Assembly (NCBI GenBank): GCA_045110515.1
Contig: JBGCGD010000014.1
Location: 1-64,000 of the forward strand
Direction: 5' to 3'
DNA length: 64,000 nt
From: Granulosicoccus sp045110515
GTDB lineage: Bacteria > Pseudomonadota > Gammaproteobacteria > Granulosicoccales > Granulosicoccaceae
A program made the position numbers and the translations under genes. Positions within the stretch are counted from its first letter, which is position 1. Every line of letters starts with the position of its first letter. This document shows positions 1 through 9,026 of the stretch, in pieces. The notes beneath the pieces are model-generated. The model searched no databases. It was not told the origin of the DNA and worked only from the letters and a program-made list of their open reading frames with translations.

Positions 1-172
1 CTATTTCTGAATTGCCAATGGTGAACTCCCGAGCTTTACCATCAAGCCGATAGCGATAACGCCAGAAATTTGCAGTGGGTGTGACGTGTAGATCTCGGCG
101 ATCGCCGTCTCATTAAAACAAAAACTTATCGAGGTACCGCGCAGCCTTAACCGATGTTGCAGTCAGTTTCAT
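1..172 (-). pseudogene. Frameshifted N-terminal fragment of a tyrosine integrase (Arm-DNA-binding, DUF4102 type)
   Basis: Reading leftwards from an ATG at 172-170, the translation starts MKLTATSVKAARYLDKF, which resembles the opening of P4-type phage and island integrases. After a frame change near 105-113 (it looks like an extra GA) the next frame reads WRYRYRLDGKAREFTIGN, the hallmark of the Arm-binding domain. The frame stays open to position 1, so the rest of the gene, if it exists, lies outside the window. The two halves fit one domain only if two bases are removed, so I call it broken. It lies 270 bp beyond the 3' end of a tRNA-Met gene and reads away from it, the usual layout for an element integrated at a tRNA. 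A sequencing error cannot be excluded. Confidence 0.6.
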
Positions 173-393
173 GGGTATTTTGCTTCTGTTGTACGCGGTG
201 TGGTCGACCGCTTACCCACAGTCTAAACCAGAAAACAGCCCTCTATACCCACAAATAAATATGCATACCCACATTCATACTCACAGCACAACTGGCTAGC
301 CGTGGTTGGTGTTGGTCGATGATGAACGTCCAAAGTTGTTCATCATGATCAATTAAACTATGTAAATCAACGATCTAACAATGTATCAGGCAC

Positions 394-415
394 AAAAAAA
401 GCCGCTCATGGCGGC
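394..415 (-). terminator. Rho-independent terminator downstream of tRNA-Met
   Basis: On the minus strand a GCCGC/GCGGC stem with a five-base loop is followed directly by seven T residues. It sits 28 bp past the tRNA-Met 3' end and probably ends the ychF/tRNA-Met transcript. It is the clearest intrinsic terminator in the window. Confidence 0.8.
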
Positions 416-442
416 CTTTGATTGATGTTGATTTACTGAGTA

Positions 443-519
443 TGGTGGCTACACCTAGATTCGAACTAGGGACCCCAACATTATGAGTGTTGTGCTCTAA
501 CCAACTGAGCTATGTAGCC
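443..519 (-). tRNA. tRNA-Met (CAT), elongator type
   Basis: The minus strand gives a 77-nt cloverleaf starting GGCTACATAGCTCAGTTGG and ending in an encoded CCA. The anticodon stem CAACA/TGTTG encloses the loop CTCATAA with anticodon CAT. The body closely matches the gammaproteobacterial elongator tRNA-Met rather than the initiator: the acceptor starts with a normal G-C pair. It lies 55 bp downstream of ychF on the same strand. Its 3' end faces the integrase remnant, so it may be the attachment site of a mobile element. Confidence 0.95.
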
Positions 520-574
520 TTCCGAAATCAGCCCACTATTTTGGGCATTCTGACATCCACTGTCAAGAAGTAAT

Positions 575-1666
575 TCACACGTTGAAGCGGAAGTGGACCA
601 CGTCACCTTCTCGCATCAGGTATTCCTTACCTTCCAAACGCCATTTACCGGCATCCTTCGCACCGCTTTCACCATTAAACTCGATGTAGTCGTCATATCC
701 GACGACTTCGGCGCGAATAAAGCCTTTCTCAAAGTCCGTGTGGATTCGACCAGCACCTTGAGGGGCTGTAGCACCGGTTTTAACGGTCCAGGCGCGCACT
801 TCTTTCTCACCAGCGGTAAAGAACGTCTGCAAGCCAAGAAGGTCGTAGCCGGCTCTGATTACGCGGTTGAGACCCGGCTCGTCCAAATTCATTTCATCAA
901 GAAAGTCTTTTTTATCCGCTTCATCTAGCTGGACAATCTCAGCCTCTATTGCAGCACACACTGGCACAACATTGGCACCCTCGCCTTCGGCGCGTACTCT
1001 AAGGGCATCCAACATGGGGTTGTCTTCAAAACCGCCCTCGTCCACGTTGGCGATGTACATAGCAGGCTTAACCGTCAACAGGTGATAGTGACGGAGCCAG
1101 TTACGTTCTTGATCGTTTATATCCAAGGTTCTAACTGCCACACCTTCTGCTAATGCGTCGGCTAGCTTTTGTAAAAAAGCGTTCTCGGCAATGGCTTCTT
1201 TGTTAGCTGACTTTGCGGTCTTCTTAATTTTAAGCAGCGCTTTGTCGATGGTTTCCATATCGGCTAACAACAGCTCGGTGTTGATCGTGTCTATATCGTC
1301 CAATGGGTCGACCTTGCCGGCCACATGGATAACATCGTCGTCTTGAAAACAACGAACGACATGTGCAATGGCATCGGTTTCACGGATATTTGCTAGAAAC
1401 TGATTACCCAAACCTTCACCTTTTGAGGCACCGGCCACTAAGCCTGCGATATCAACAAATTCCATGGTGGTGGGCATGATCCGCTCTGGGCTGACAATGT
1501 TTGCCAGCGCATCTAAACGCAAGTCTGGCACCGGCACTATGCCAACATTGGGCTCAATGGTGCAAAACGGATAGTTCTCAGCCGCGATTTCGGCTTTGGT
1601 CAATGCATTGAATAACGTTGACTTACCCACATTCGGTAAGCCCACAATCGCGCATTTAAAACCCAT
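575..1666 (-). CDS. ychF: Redox-regulated ATPase YchF (Obg-family)
   Basis: Cytosolic P-loop ATPase of the Obg family (OLA1/YchF branch) that binds ribosomes and is linked to stress and translation control. At 363 residues it is family length. The P-loop GLPNVGKST is at residues 9-17, the switch motif DIAGL at 72-76, and the G4 element reads NVDE instead of NKxD, the change that makes YchF prefer ATP over GTP. A TGS domain occupies roughly residues 278-360. AGGAAG precedes the ATG. It lies 14 bp downstream of pth on the same strand, the standard gammaproteobacterial pth-ychF pair. Confidence 0.97.
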   Translation of the reverse strand: MGFKCAIVGLPNVGKSTLFNALTKAEIAAENYPFCTIEPNVGIVPVPDLRLDALANIVSPERIMPTTMEFVDIAGLVAGASKGEGLGNQFLANIRETDAIAHVVRCFQDDDVIHVAGKVDPLDDIDTINTELLLADMETIDKALLKIKKTAKSANKEAIAENAFLQKLADALAEGVAVRTLDINDQERNWLRHYHLLTVKPAMYIANVDEGGFEDNPMLDALRVRAEGEGANVVPVCAAIEAEIVQLDEADKKDFLDEMNLDEPGLNRVIRAGYDLLGLQTFFTAGEKEVRAWTVKTGATAPQGAGRIHTDFEKGFIRAEVVGYDDYIEFNGESGAKDAGKWRLEGKEYLMREGDVVHFRFNV

Positions 1667-1680
1667 CGTATTTCTTCCTG

Positions 1681-2280
1681 TTAGCTACTAGGCTTGTGCG
1701 TATGAAGCAGCTTTGTTGCTTCATTGATATCGCCATCGATAATTCTTGAGGCATCACTTAACGCAAGCTCCACCGCTTCATCAATCAGCCGCTGCTGATC
1801 TGCCGGTGCGCGTTTAAGCACATAACCTGATACGGCACTCTTGTGGCCGGGATGACCTATGCCGATTCGTAAACGCCAGAAGTTTCCATTACCCAACTTC
1901 GCAACAGAATCTCTTAAGCCGTTATGACCACCATGACCGCCAGCTTTCTTCAAGCGGATCTCACCCGGCGCAATGTCTAGCTCATCGTGTGCGACGAGTA
2001 TTTTGTCAGAGTCGATTTTGAAAAATCGTGCAACCGCTGCAAGGCCCTGACCGCTGTTATTCATGAAGTTCATGGGCTTGACCAACAGCACTTTGCGGCC
2101 TGAGATTTGTACGCTAGCAACTGCTGCGAAAAATCGCTTGTCGGTGTTGAACGTTGCACCCAGTCGAGCGGCTAACTCGTCAACAAACCAAAAGCCGGCG
2201 TTGTGCCTTGTAGCAGCGTATTCGCTGCCCGGATTTCCAAAACCGGCGATAAGCTCGAATTGAATACGTTCACCTGGCAT
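1681..2280 (-). CDS. pth: Peptidyl-tRNA hydrolase
   Basis: Releases peptides from peptidyl-tRNA that has dropped off the ribosome, recycling the tRNA. The 199-residue product has the family opening GFGNPGSEYAATRHNAGF with the catalytic His at residue 26, the substrate-binding MNFMNNSGQ and the HDELDI segment. I chose the ATG at 2280 because GGAAG lies at proper spacing in front and the Pth domain begins a few residues later; starts further upstream (to 2331) would add a tail with no family support. It sits between rplY and ychF. Confidence 0.96.
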   Translation of the reverse strand: MPGERIQFELIAGFGNPGSEYAATRHNAGFWFVDELAARLGATFNTDKRFFAAVASVQISGRKVLLVKPMNFMNNSGQGLAAVARFFKIDSDKILVAHDELDIAPGEIRLKKAGGHGGHNGLRDSVAKLGNGNFWRLRIGIGHPGHKSAVSGYVLKRAPADQQRLIDEAVELALSDASRIIDGDINEATKLLHTHKPSS

Positions 2281-2353
2281 TTGCGGCTTCCTTAACTGGT
2301 CGGCTTGTTTGCCGACCAGCATGGGGTACAAATTTACTTCAATGAAACGCTAA

Positions 2354-3010
2354 TTACTCAGCGCCGTCTGCAGGTGCACCCGCTTCTGGAGAAGCTTCAT
2401 CACCGTCGGTAGGCTCTGCTTCAACGCGAGGAGCGTTAACAGATGCAACTTGACGGTCCGAATCGTCACCAGCTTCATTCAAGTCAACCAAACGTACGCC
2501 CTCAGGCATTATTAAGTTAGACAGATTCACTGACTCACCCACGGCTAATGCAGCCATATCCACTTCTATGCTCTCAGGGATATCACGCGGACGACAAGCA
2601 ACAAGAACTTCGTTTTCAGTGTGGGAGATGTTTCCGCCTTCGTTCTTGACACCAACGCAAACATCTTCATTGATGAAGTGAAGAGGTACGGCTACTTGAA
2701 GTTCGGCACCAGCAACAACACGAACAAAATCCAAGTGAAGGATCTGCTGCTTGTAGGGGTGACGCTGAACGTCTTTCAAAAGAGTTCGTACTGACTCTCC
2801 ACCATCAACACTTAATTGTAGAAGCTGCGAGTAGAACGCTTCATTTTCTAAATGCTTGATAACTTCATTGTGCTTAAGCTGAATAGCTTGAGGCTCTTGA
2901 TCAGCACCGTATAGGATTGCTGGAACTAAATTGTCACGACGCAGGCGGCGGCTCGCACCCTTCCCAAAAACGCTGCGCGACGTGGCATTGACGTTAATAT
3001 CGTCAGACAT
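2354..3010 (-). CDS. rplY: 50S ribosomal protein L25 (general stress protein Ctc form)
   Basis: Binds 5S rRNA in the central protuberance of the large subunit. The 218-residue product is the long Ctc/TL5 form: an N-terminal L25 domain (roughly residues 1-95, with RSVFGKGASRRLRRD near the start) and a C-terminal beta domain, rather than the short E. coli L25 of about 95 residues. The tail is acidic and rich in Glu, Ala and Pro. Start at 3010, where GGAG stands 8 nt upstream; a longer frame to 3058 has no better signal. Order prs-rplY-pth is conserved in gammaproteobacteria. Confidence 0.95.
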   Translation of the reverse strand: MSDDINVNATSRSVFGKGASRRLRRDNLVPAILYGADQEPQAIQLKHNEVIKHLENEAFYSQLLQLSVDGGESVRTLLKDVQRHPYKQQILHLDFVRVVAGAELQVAVPLHFINEDVCVGVKNEGGNISHTENEVLVACRPRDIPESIEVDMAALAVGESVNLSNLIMPEGVRLVDLNEAGDDSDRQVASVNAPRVEAEPTDGDEASPEAGAPADGAE

Positions 3011-3155
3011 GTCGAATTCTCCGTAATGCGGTGTCACCGGAATTGGCACACCGTTCACTGCCCGCGACCAGGCAGAGCCGCGGAAGTATATCAGAGTTGT
3101 CCAGAAAAACGGGACTAAGGGGTAATCCGGGTGGCTTTACTGCCCAAAACCCGAA

Positions 3156-4109
3156 TTAGTCCATGTAGACGGAGCTAACGGACTCGTCTTCGTGGATGCG
3201 ACGAATAGTCTCACCCAGTAAATCAGCTACCGATAGCTGACGGATTCGGTCGCAGGCTCTTGCCGCTTCCGATAAGGGGATGGTGTCGGTCACAACCAGC
3301 TCATCAAGTTGAGAATCGGAGATATTGGAGATGGCTGCCCCCGATAAAACCGGATGCGTGGCAAGTGCCACAACTTTGCGAGCACCGTGCTCTTTTAACG
3401 CTTCTGCAGCTTTGCATAAGGTGCCAGCGGTATCAACCATGTCATCAATGATGACGCATGTTCTGTCAGCCACCTCACCAATGATGTGCATGACTTGAGC
3501 TTGATTGGCTTGGGGCCGACGTTTATCGATAATGGCAAGATCTGCGTCGTCGAGCTGTTTTGCCACGGCTCTGGCACGAACAACTCCACCCACATCGGGA
3601 GATACCACCACCAGGTTGTCGTATTTACTGCGCCAAATGTCCAGTAATAGCAATGGCGATGCGTATACGTTATCGACTGGGATATCGAAGAACCCTTGAA
3701 TTTGCTCTGCGTGTACATCAACGGTGAGTACACGGTCTACTCCGGCAACGCTTAGCATATTCGCTACAAGCTTTGCCGTGATAGGTACACGAGCTGAGCG
3801 AACCCGTCGATCTTGGCGTGCATAGCCGTAGTAAGGAACAACAGCGGTAATTCGATCGGCGGAGGAGCGACGCATTGCATCGACCATAACCAACAGATCC
3901 ATCAAGTTGTCGTTGGTTGGTGCACAGACTGGTTGAACAATAAAGACGTCGCCGCCACGCACATTTTCGAGGATTTCAACGGCTGTTTCGCCATCACTGA
4001 ACCGGTTTAGTTGCAACTTCCCGATGGGTTGTTGCAGATACGCTGCAATGTTTTGCGTTAAACGAGGATTGGCGTTACCGCCAAAGATCATTAGTTTGCG
4101 CTCATGCAT
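3156..4109 (-). CDS. prs: Ribose-phosphate pyrophosphokinase
   Basis: Makes phosphoribosyl pyrophosphate from ribose 5-phosphate and ATP, feeding purine, pyrimidine, histidine, tryptophan and NAD synthesis. The 317-residue product has the usual length, the N-terminal FGGNANPRLT region, the ATP-loop segment YYGYARQDR and the PRPP-binding loop VIIDDMVDTAGTL. The start may be the ATG at 4109 or an in-frame ATG six codons later, nearer the E. coli start; neither has a strong ribosome binding site. The tRNA-Gln gene lies 69 bp upstream and is probably co-transcribed. Confidence 0.97.
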   Translation of the reverse strand: MHERKLMIFGGNANPRLTQNIAAYLQQPIGKLQLNRFSDGETAVEILENVRGGDVFIVQPVCAPTNDNLMDLLVMVDAMRRSSADRITAVVPYYGYARQDRRVRSARVPITAKLVANMLSVAGVDRVLTVDVHAEQIQGFFDIPVDNVYASPLLLLDIWRSKYDNLVVVSPDVGGVVRARAVAKQLDDADLAIIDKRRPQANQAQVMHIIGEVADRTCVIIDDMVDTAGTLCKAAEALKEHGARKVVALATHPVLSGAAISNISDSQLDELVVTDTIPLSEAARACDRIRQLSVADLLGETIRRIHEDESVSSVYMD

Positions 4110-4178
4110 AGTGACAGCAAGCCGTTGGTTTGGCCGATAAGACCTGAGCGACCAGACGTTTATGAACAGATAAGAGGA

Positions 4179-4254
4179 TGGCTGGGCCGGGAGGATTCGA
4201 ACCTCCGAATGCCGGGATCAAAACCCGGTGCCTTAACCGCTTGGCGACGGCCCA
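4179..4254 (-). tRNA. tRNA-Gln (TTG)
   Basis: A 76-nt cloverleaf on the minus strand starts TGGGCCGTCGCCAAGCGG and ends with an encoded CCA. The acceptor stem TGGGCCG/CGGCCCA pairs perfectly. The anticodon loop TTTTGAT between CCGGG and CCCGG gives anticodon TTG, reading CAA. It lies between ispE and prs, a conserved place for a tRNA-Gln gene in gammaproteobacteria. Confidence 0.96.
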
Positions 4255-4282
4255 ATCAAGACGCGCAAATTGTACGCTAGAT

Positions 4283-5125
4283 CTAACCAGAAAAGTCATA
4301 AAGTGGCGAAGCATTTCGACCTTTTACAACAAATCCTGTCATAGAGTCAGGTAAACGCTCACACAGTGCCTTTGCTTCTTCTTCAGAATCGAAAGCGGTG
4401 AACACACAACTACCTGTTCCACTCATTTTAGCTCGGTAACCACGATAGTTGTTACGAAGCCAATCAAGAGCCGCGCCAACTTCAGGATATCGAGGAACAA
4501 CAACGGACTCAAACATGTTTGAGCTTCTGCCGTCCATGAAGTCGCGTATTGTGATCGGACTCGTATTGCGTGTCAATTCAGGGGCGTTAAATAATGCTGC
4601 GGTAGACACTTGGACGTTTGGGTTGACGATGAGGTACCAAGGCTCCAAAGGCGCAACTGGCGTTAGCTTGTCGCCAATGCCCTCTGCCCAACTAGCCTGC
4701 CCGTAAACAAACACAGGGACGTCAGCACTGACGGTGACACCGATATCGGCAAGCTCTTTTATGCTGAGCCCCAATCGCCAGAATTCGTTTAATGCCACCA
4801 GCGTTGTAGCGGCGTCGGAACTACCCCCGCCGAGGCCACCGCCCGAAGGAATCACTTTTTCCAAGGTGATATCGGTACCCGCCCGCGTACCTGAGTGGGC
4901 CTGCAGCGCACGCGCAGCCTTGACCACCAGATTACTATCCGGGGACACTTCGTTAAAATTGGACTTCAGGTGTACTTCGCTATCTTCGCGCACGGCAAAT
5001 TGCAGTACGTCACAGAGATCAACGAACTGGTATACAGTCTGGAGCGTGTGATATCCGTCGCTGCGGCGTCCTGTCACGTGCAGAAACAGATTTATCTTGG
5101 CAGGAGCCAGCCATCTGGTTGTCAA
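4283..5125 (-). CDS. ispE: 4-diphosphocytidyl-2-C-methyl-D-erythritol kinase
   Basis: GHMP-family kinase of the MEP isoprenoid pathway, phosphorylating CDP-methylerythritol. The 280-residue product has the substrate lysine in APAKINLFLH (Lys10), the glycine-rich ATP loop PSGGGLGGGSSDAA at residues 93-106, the catalytic-region VSADVPVF and a C-terminal MSGTGSCVF loop. The start is a TTG at 5125 with GAAGGA five bases upstream; the conserved domain starts immediately, so the rare start codon looks genuine. It follows lolB on the same strand. Confidence 0.96.
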   Translation of the reverse strand: MTTRWLAPAKINLFLHVTGRRSDGYHTLQTVYQFVDLCDVLQFAVREDSEVHLKSNFNEVSPDSNLVVKAARALQAHSGTRAGTDITLEKVIPSGGGLGGGSSDAATTLVALNEFWRLGLSIKELADIGVTVSADVPVFVYGQASWAEGIGDKLTPVAPLEPWYLIVNPNVQVSTAALFNAPELTRNTSPITIRDFMDGRSSNMFESVVVPRYPEVGAALDWLRNNYRGYRAKMSGTGSCVFTAFDSEEEAKALCERLPDSMTGFVVKGRNASPLYDFSG

Positions 5126-5174
5126 CGTAATCCTTCGATATTGTTAGTCAATGAAATATGTGCCTAGTGTACAG

Positions 5175-5873
5175 CTACCGTCCGGGTATCGAAAGCCGCT
5201 TGTTCTGCTGATTAGCATCTTCCAGGACTGAATTAGCGTTTAATTCCCAATTTTTCAACAGTAGACGAACAGAATACTCTCCGCCACTAGCTGTGATTAG
5301 CTCTGGCAGAGACAGTTCACCCACGCTTACATAGCGTTTAAATCTGACACTCCAAAGCGCACCAATCTGGTCTGTATAGCGTAAATCCGACAAACGACCA
5401 GCCTTATCCCTAGTTATTGAGCGGCCATTTCCAGCAAGCCCACGGACCCACTGTTTAAGTTGCTCGACCGGAACCGGTGCTTCCAAGCCCAGGCCGTCTT
5501 GAATAACCCGATCGGCTGATGTCCCACTTGTCACAACAGTTTTGCCCCGACGGAGCGTTACAAAATCGGCTTTATCTTGCAAATGCATATCGCCCACACC
5601 TAAGGGTCCGGACAATTTTAAATCTAAGTCGGATCCAGATTGCTGCCAAATGACTCTAGCCGATAGGGATTCGGCATCGGTCCACACGCCCAAACCACCG
5701 CCGAATTGAAATTCTTGTAATTCGTTTAATGCCGCTTCGCGCTCATCAACTATTTGTTGCTGAACTTGCTTATCGCCTGGCGGCTGCGTTAAAGGAGTTT
5801 GACAGCCGCTCACAGCGGTTGCTGCCACGACGTAAATCGGTAGCCAGATAGCTTTAGGAATTCTGCCGATCAT
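5175..5873 (-). CDS. lolB: Outer-membrane lipoprotein receptor LolB
   Basis: Accepts lipoproteins from periplasmic LolA and inserts them in the outer membrane. The 232-residue product starts with a lipoprotein signal whose lipobox is AVSGC (Cys24), followed by Gln, which is not an Asp-type inner-membrane retention signal. The body contains the FQFGGGLGVWTDAESLSARVIW beta segment (quoted loosely, about residues 55-76) and the RYTDQIGALWSVRFKRY strand typical of LolB. Its ATG overlaps the stop of the upstream TPR gene by four bases (ATGA), implying translational coupling. The neighbour ispE supports the call. Confidence 0.92.
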   Translation of the reverse strand: MIGRIPKAIWLPIYVVAATAVSGCQTPLTQPPGDKQVQQQIVDEREAALNELQEFQFGGGLGVWTDAESLSARVIWQQSGSDLDLKLSGPLGVGDMHLQDKADFVTLRRGKTVVTSGTSADRVIQDGLGLEAPVPVEQLKQWVRGLAGNGRSITRDKAGRLSDLRYTDQIGALWSVRFKRYVSVGELSLPELITASGGEYSVRLLLKNWELNANSVLEDANQQNKRLSIPGR

Positions 5874-7600
5874 TCTATGTATTTCTGTTTCACCAACAAC
5901 AGCTTGTCATCATCAGGGTCATTGGCCAGCGCGTTTTGGATGATGTCGATGGCTTCCTGCTCCCGTCCGCTCAACCAGAGCGCCTCACCTAAATGAGCGG
6001 CGATTTCTGAATCTGGTAGTAGTACGAAAGCTTGTTGCAATAGCTCAATCGCCTCATCGAGCTTGCCCTGCCGATAGAACAACCAGCCAAGGCTATCCAT
6101 GATGGCTGGATCGTTGGGCAGTAACTCGTTGGCTTTGATGAGCAGATCTTCAGCCTTATCAAGCTCCCGATTGTTGTCTGCCAAGTGATAACCCAACGCG
6201 TTAAGCGCGTGGGCATTTTCGGGCTGCAGACCTATCAGCATATTCAAATCATTGATAAGCATCTTTTCATCGCCAGCCGCATCTGCCGCCAAAGCTCGTG
6301 CATACAACAAGTCGCCGTTTTCCGGAAAACGCTCCAAGCCACCTGAAAGCACTTCAACTGCTTCCTGAGGGCGATCAGCAGACTGCAACAGGCGACTTTC
6401 TGCGGTTAAAAATTGAGTTTGCAACCCGGGGTTCGAATGCAATGTCGCTAAACCTTTGAGACGTTCACGCCCCTGCTCTACTTCGCCGATACGGCCCAAT
6501 AATTCTGCAACCCGTATCTGACTTCGCAGTCGCAAATCTCCTGCTTGAACCGCATCGTAAAATTCAATAGCCACGTAATAATCCTGCTGCTGATCACTAA
6601 TTCTGGCCAGGTAATAGTTAGCCTGATCCTGATATTCACCGGTTTCAAGCAAGCGGGTTAAATAGACACGCGCCCTTTCAACTCGCCTTGAATCTAACGC
6701 CAAAGAACTGATCGTCAACAAGGTGTCGGGGTTGAGGCTGTTTGCAGCGAATATTTGATCCAACTGTTCGCCCACTGCGTCGTACCTGCCCGCCTGAACC
6801 ATGACTTGCGCATAGCCGAGTCGAAGTCGCACGTTATCAGGGTCTTTTTCCAGTGCATCTTTGGCCACTTTAAGACCGGCGTCGGGCTGCCCCAAAACCG
6901 ATAACGACTCTGCTTTAAGTAAAATTGCGGGGGTGTTTTTCGGCTCGATGGCTAAGGCTTTGTCCGCTGATGCTAAAGCAGATTCACGATTTCCTTTAAG
7001 CAACAAAGCACGAGCCATCCCCATATGACTTTCGGCCAGTGTCGGAAATGCTTCAGACAAAGACGTCATGATGTTAATGATTTGGTCAGCGTCTGCCCCC
7101 TGTACTGATGCCTGTATCTCTCGCAGCGTCTCCTCTTTTTCCGTCGAAAGCTCCACTATCTCAATGTATTGTGCTGCCGCTTCCTCAGCCTTGCCTTGTT
7201 GCATCAGGGCTTGCGCCAAAAACTGAGGTGCGTCGACAGATTCAGCGTCGAGTTCCTGCCAGCGTCTGGCAGCCATTTCCACATCCGCCCATTGGCGTCC
7301 AAAAGAAGCTAGACGCGTTGCTCGCTCAGATACTCGCGGATCGTCAGTTTTTCCGGCAGCCCGCAAATACCCGGTCATAGCGACATCGAGTTGCCCGCGC
7401 CGACCAGCAAGTTCAGAAATCATGATTTCGAACATCAGCTGACTGTCCGTATCGGCCTGTGAACTCGGGAGGGAGGAGTTACTTTGCGCATAAGCAGTAC
7501 CCGGTGCCATCGGCACAGAGCTGCAGCCAAGCAACAGTACAGGGGTCAAACCGGTGAGCAGCCGGCGCTGTATGGACCACTTGTTCAAGTACCGAATCAT
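5870..7600 (-). CDS. TPR-repeat lipoprotein
   Basis: A 576-residue exported protein built almost wholly of tetratricopeptide repeats. A signal with lipobox LLLGC ends near residue 26, then a Ser-rich spacer. Repeats are visible throughout, for example AESHMGMARALLLKGN, ALNALGYHLADNNRELDKAE and DPAIMDSLGWLFYRQGKLDE. The equivalent gene next to lolB in Pseudomonas aeruginosa also encodes a TPR protein of this size, so it is a conserved though poorly characterised partner of the block. AAGGAG stands five bases before the ATG. It is divergent from hemA across 163 bp. Confidence 0.88.
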   Translation of the reverse strand: MIRYLNKWSIQRRLLTGLTPVLLLGCSSVPMAPGTAYAQSNSSLPSSQADTDSQLMFEIMISELAGRRGQLDVAMTGYLRAAGKTDDPRVSERATRLASFGRQWADVEMAARRWQELDAESVDAPQFLAQALMQQGKAEEAAAQYIEIVELSTEKEETLREIQASVQGADADQIINIMTSLSEAFPTLAESHMGMARALLLKGNRESALASADKALAIEPKNTPAILLKAESLSVLGQPDAGLKVAKDALEKDPDNVRLRLGYAQVMVQAGRYDAVGEQLDQIFAANSLNPDTLLTISSLALDSRRVERARVYLTRLLETGEYQDQANYYLARISDQQQDYYVAIEFYDAVQAGDLRLRSQIRVAELLGRIGEVEQGRERLKGLATLHSNPGLQTQFLTAESRLLQSADRPQEAVEVLSGGLERFPENGDLLYARALAADAAGDEKMLINDLNMLIGLQPENAHALNALGYHLADNNRELDKAEDLLIKANELLPNDPAIMDSLGWLFYRQGKLDEAIELLQQAFVLLPDSEIAAHLGEALWLSGREQEAIDIIQNALANDPDDDKLLLVKQKYIE

Positions 7601-7748
7601 TTGAGCTCCTTGTCAAAAAAAGACACGAGTTGCGCATCCGTGATATCGAATTGCAAGACCTTTACGCACTAAGCAGGCTAGATAATAGGAGTGTAGTGCC
7701 ACTTTGTACGTAAACATTGACCAATCGGGCCGGATTGGTTCCCGATTT

Positions 7749-7757
7749 TGCTAGAAT
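7749..7757 (+). promoter_or_regulatory. Candidate extended -10 promoter for hemA (leaderless mRNA)
   Basis: TGCTAGAAT matches an extended -10 element and ends only six bases before the hemA ATG at 7764. A start of transcription seven bases downstream would fall at or next to the ATG. No Shine-Dalgarno sequence lies in front of hemA, which fits a leaderless message. No good -35 is seen at normal spacing, as allowed for extended -10 promoters. This is prediction by eye. Confidence 0.4.
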
Positions 7758-7763
7758 TGAACG

Positions 7764-9026
7764 ATGCCCATTCTTGCGCTCGGACTCAATCATCATACGG
7801 CCCCCGTCGATATCAGGGAAAGAGCCGCCATTGCTGAGGGTCAATTAGGTGAGGCGCTCCATAACCTACGGCAAATCGACGCGGTAAACGAGGCCGCCAT
7901 TGTATCCACGTGTAACCGCACGGAAATTTATTGCGGCATGGATACGCAAGATGCCAAGGTGGTGGTCGACTGGATGCAAAGCTACTTTAAGCTGCGGGAT
8001 CAAGGGTTTGAACCCTATTTGTTCCATCATTCAGACCGAGATGCGGTAAGACATCTGATGCGCGTATGCAGCGGACTGGATTCCATGATTCTAGGAGAGC
8101 CGCAAATCCTCGGACAGATAAAAAGCGCCTATCGGGATGCCTACGATCACGGAGCTCTGGGCAGCGAATTATCCACCCTATTTCAAACTGCATTCTCGGT
8201 AGCAAAACAAGTCCGAACAGACACGGCAATCGGCAACAGCCCCGTCTCTGTCGCGTTTGCAGCTGTGAGTCTAGCGAGGCAGATCTTCGCCGACCTCACT
8301 CAGCAGTCGGCACTGCTCATCGGTGCCGGTGAAACAATTCAACTCGCAGCGAGACACTTAAAAACCGCAGGCATTGGCAGTATCCGAATTGCAAACCGAA
8401 CGGTTGAACGCGCTGCCATTTTGGCTGAAGAAGTCGATGGTGAAGCCATTGCGCTCAGCGACATCCCAACGGCACTGCCAAATGCGGACATCATCATTAG
8501 CTCCACGGCATCCACCTTGCCTATCCTGGGTAAAGGCGCTGTTCAGCGCGCCTTGAAAGAGCGTCGTTTTCGCTCCCAGCTGATTGTCGACATTGCCGTC
8601 CCACGTGATGTCGAGGCCGAAGTAAACGATATTGACGGCGTGTTTTTGTATACCGTCGACGACCTTCAAGCCGTCATCGAGGAGAACCGCCAGTCACGCC
8701 ACGATGCAGCGGTAGAGGCTGAAGAAATTGTTAGTAGTCAAGTTGATTTGTTTATGCGCAAATTACAATCACTTGAAGCTAATGATTCTATTCGCGCCTA
8801 TCGCGCCAAGATCAACACCATTAAGCAAACTGCTGTAGACAAATCATTAAAACAACTGCAATCAGGGCAGAACCCTGAAGACGTATTGCAGCAGCTAGCC
8901 CATACCTTAAGTAACAAAGTGATGCATGCACCCACTACCCGCATGCGTGAAGCCGCTGAGCATGGAGATTCCCACCTTCTTGATGCAGCCCGTACCTTGC
9001 TTGATTTACCGAAGTCACCATCATGA
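7764..9026 (+). CDS. hemA: Glutamyl-tRNA reductase
   Basis: First committed step of tetrapyrrole synthesis by the C5 pathway: reduces glutamyl-tRNA to glutamate-1-semialdehyde, which HemL (49553-50869) turns into 5-aminolevulinate. The 420-residue product begins MPILALGLNHHTAPVDIRER, has the active cysteine in STCNRTEIY (Cys50), the NADPH-binding LLIGAGETIQLAARHL near residue 184, and a C-terminal helical dimerisation region. The start is fixed by the family N-terminus. Its stop overlaps the prfA start (ATGA). Confidence 0.97.
   Translation: MPILALGLNHHTAPVDIRERAAIAEGQLGEALHNLRQIDAVNEAAIVSTCNRTEIYCGMDTQDAKVVVDWMQSYFKLRDQGFEPYLFHHSDRDAVRHLMRVCSGLDSMILGEPQILGQIKSAYRDAYDHGALGSELSTLFQTAFSVAKQVRTDTAIGNSPVSVAFAAVSLARQIFADLTQQSALLIGAGETIQLAARHLKTAGIGSIRIANRTVERAAILAEEVDGEAIALSDIPTALPNADIIISSTASTLPILGKGAVQRALKERRFRSQLIVDIAVPRDVEAEVNDIDGVFLYTVDDLQAVIEENRQSRHDAAVEAEEIVSSQVDLFMRKLQSLEANDSIRAYRAKINTIKQTAVDKSLKQLQSGQNPEDVLQQLAHTLSNKVMHAPTTRMREAAEHGDSHLLDAARTLLDLPKSPS

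Noticed and set aside
4102..4314. Minus-strand 70-codon frame covering tRNA-Gln
   Set aside because: It runs through the tRNA gene and has no protein family features.
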